A stretch of 64,000 bases of DNA from Pseudomonas sp. GM21. GTDB taxonomy: Bacteria; Pseudomonadota; Gammaproteobacteria; Pseudomonadales; Pseudomonadaceae. Made by a program: the position numbers and the translations under genes. This document shows positions 63,086-64,000 of this stretch, in pieces; the first letter of the stretch is position 1; each line of letters begins with the position of its first letter. The notes under the pieces are model-generated. The model was not told where the DNA came from. It saw only the letters and a list, made by a program, of their open reading frames with translations, and ran no database searches. Location of the stretch: NCBI RefSeq assembly GCF_000282215.1, contig NZ_AKJS01000144.1, forward strand, positions 1-64,000. The letters run 5' to 3'.

Positions 63086-64000
63086 TTAACCGCGCGCGGC
63101 GGCAATCTTGATCAGCTTGGCGTAGTAAAACCCGTCGTGCCCGCCTTCCTGGGCCAGTAACTGGCGACCGTGAGGTTGCTTGATGCCGGCCGCTGTGGCG
63201 AGGTCAAGCTCACGAGCGCCTGGCGTACGGGCGAGGAACGCTTCGATGACTTCGGTGTTTTCCGTCGGCAGCGTGGAACAAGTGGCATAAAGCAGGATGC
63301 CGCCAACGTCCAAAGTTATCCACATAGCATCGAGCAATTCGCCCTGAAGCACTGCAAGCGCGGCGATGTCGTCGGGCTGGCGCGTCAGTTTGATGTCCGG
63401 GTGACGACGGATGACGCCGGTGGCCGAGCACGGCGCATCCAGCAAGATGCGCTGGAACGGTTTGCCGTCCCACCAGGTGGCGGTGTCGCGCCCGTCGGCG
63501 GCAATGAGTTCGGCGCTCAGGCCCAGACGTGCGAGGTTTTCTCGCACCCGCACCAGACGCTTGGCTTCGAGGTCCACCGCCACGACACCGGCCAGTTGTG
63601 GCTCGGCTTCAAGGATGTGGCAGGTTTTGCCGCCCGGTGCGCAACAGGCATCGAGCACTCGTTGGCCCGGCGCCAGGTCGAGCAGGTCGGCAGCCAGTTG
63701 CGCGGCTTCATCCTGCACGCTGATCCAGCCTTCGGCGAAGCCCGGCAGGCTGCGTACGTCGGCGGCGGCCTCAAGGATGATGCCGTCCTGACTGTAGACA
63801 CACGGCGTCGCAGCGATCCCCGCTTCGGTCAACAGCCCAAGGTAGGCGTCGCGAGCGTGATGGCGACGGTTAACCCGCAGAATCATCGGTGGATGCGCGT
63901 TGTTCGCCGCGCAAATGGCTTCCCATTGCTCGGGCCAGAACGCTTTCAGGGATTTTTGCAGCCAGCGCGGATGCGCCGTGCGCACCACCGGGTCGTGTTC
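63086..64000 (-). CDS. rsmB: 16S rRNA (cytosine967-C5)-methyltransferase, N-terminus cut by the window edge
   Basis: The frame is open from the stop at 63086 through 64000, so the NusB-like N-terminal domain is outside the window. The SAM site is LDACCAPGGKTCHILE and the catalytic PC motif is LDAPCSATGVIRRHPDIK. TCSTLPTENTEVI carries the release Cys. A GTG at 63988 is not the true start, because the homologous sequence (EHDPVVRTAHPRWL) continues upstream. Confidence 0.95.
   Translation of the reverse strand, partial: EHDPVVRTAHPRWLQKSLKAFWPEQWEAICAANNAHPPMILRVNRRHHARDAYLGLLTEAGIAATPCVYSQDGIILEAAADVRSLPGFAEGWISVQDEAAQLAADLLDLAPGQRVLDACCAPGGKTCHILEAEPQLAGVVAVDLEAKRLVRVRENLARLGLSAELIAADGRDTATWWDGKPFQRILLDAPCSATGVIRRHPDIKLTRQPDDIAALAVLQGELLDAMWITLDVGGILLYATCSTLPTENTEVIEAFLARTPGARELDLATAAGIKQPHGRQLLAQEGGHDGFYYAKLIKIAAARG

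Overview
The window is a piece of a Pseudomonas chromosome that spans the replication origin. It most resembles the P. fluorescens group. The placement rests on gene order: rmd-gmd-wbpW-wzm-wzt-wbpX-wbpY-wbpZ, glmU-glmR-glmS beside the atp operon, parB-parA-rsmG-mnmG, mnmE-yidC-yidD-rnpA-rpmH facing dnaA-dnaN-recF-gyrB, then plsC-gmhB-glyS-glyQ, tag, lpxL, pilZ and trkA-rsmB. REP-type palindromes and protein sequences typical of the genus agree. No rRNA, tRNA, insertion sequence, prophage or CRISPR array was seen.

Layout. (1) 1-1021: the 5' part of a DUF3142 lipoprotein gene and a perfect REPIN. (2) 1030-16185: common polysaccharide antigen (A-band, D-rhamnan) locus. Five overlapping minus-strand genes (two paralogous glycosyltransferases, two paralogous methyltransferases, one acyltransferase) diverge from the eight-gene plus-strand cluster that makes GDP-D-rhamnose (wbpW, gmd, rmd), polymerises it (wbpX, wbpY, wbpZ) and exports it (wzm, wzt). 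(3) 16220-19970: three minus-strand genes, a LysR regulator, a glutathione S-transferase and a fused flavin/2Fe-2S oxidoreductase. (4) 20043-26390: a heme-copper oxidase operon, coxB-coxA-two subunit III paralogues-subunit IV. Its CoxB carries two tandem cytochrome c domains. It is flanked by two outward genes of unknown function, and all three transcription units have a CTATACT box that looks like a sigma-S type -10. (5) 26781-40677: glmS, glmR, glmU, the nine-gene ATP synthase operon, parB, parA and rsmG, all minus. (6) 40674-53826: mnmG, a first DnaA-box cluster, mnmE-yidC-yidD-rnpA-rpmH (minus), the main oriC, and dnaA-dnaN-recF-gyrB (plus). Two parS sites lie inside recF. (7) 53917-64000: an isolated acetyltransferase gene, then plsC, gmhB, glyS, glyQ (minus), tag, lpxL and a PilZ gene (plus), a TPR gene, a second REPIN-like palindrome, trkA and the 5'-truncated rsmB (minus).

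How the genes work together. The origin-proximal core supplies replication initiation (DnaA, beta clamp, RecF, gyrase), chromosome segregation (ParAB-parS), membrane protein insertion (YidC, YidD), tRNA modification (MnmE/MnmG), cell-wall precursor synthesis (GlmS, GlmU) and ATP synthesis. Two surface systems bracket it: the D-rhamnan LPS locus on the left, and lipid A or heptose biosynthesis (LpxL, GmhB) on the right. The accessory part most worth attention is the alternative caa3-like oxidase module next to the glmS/attTn7 region. Perfect 9-bp DnaA boxes are also scattered through coding DNA across the window, far above chance.
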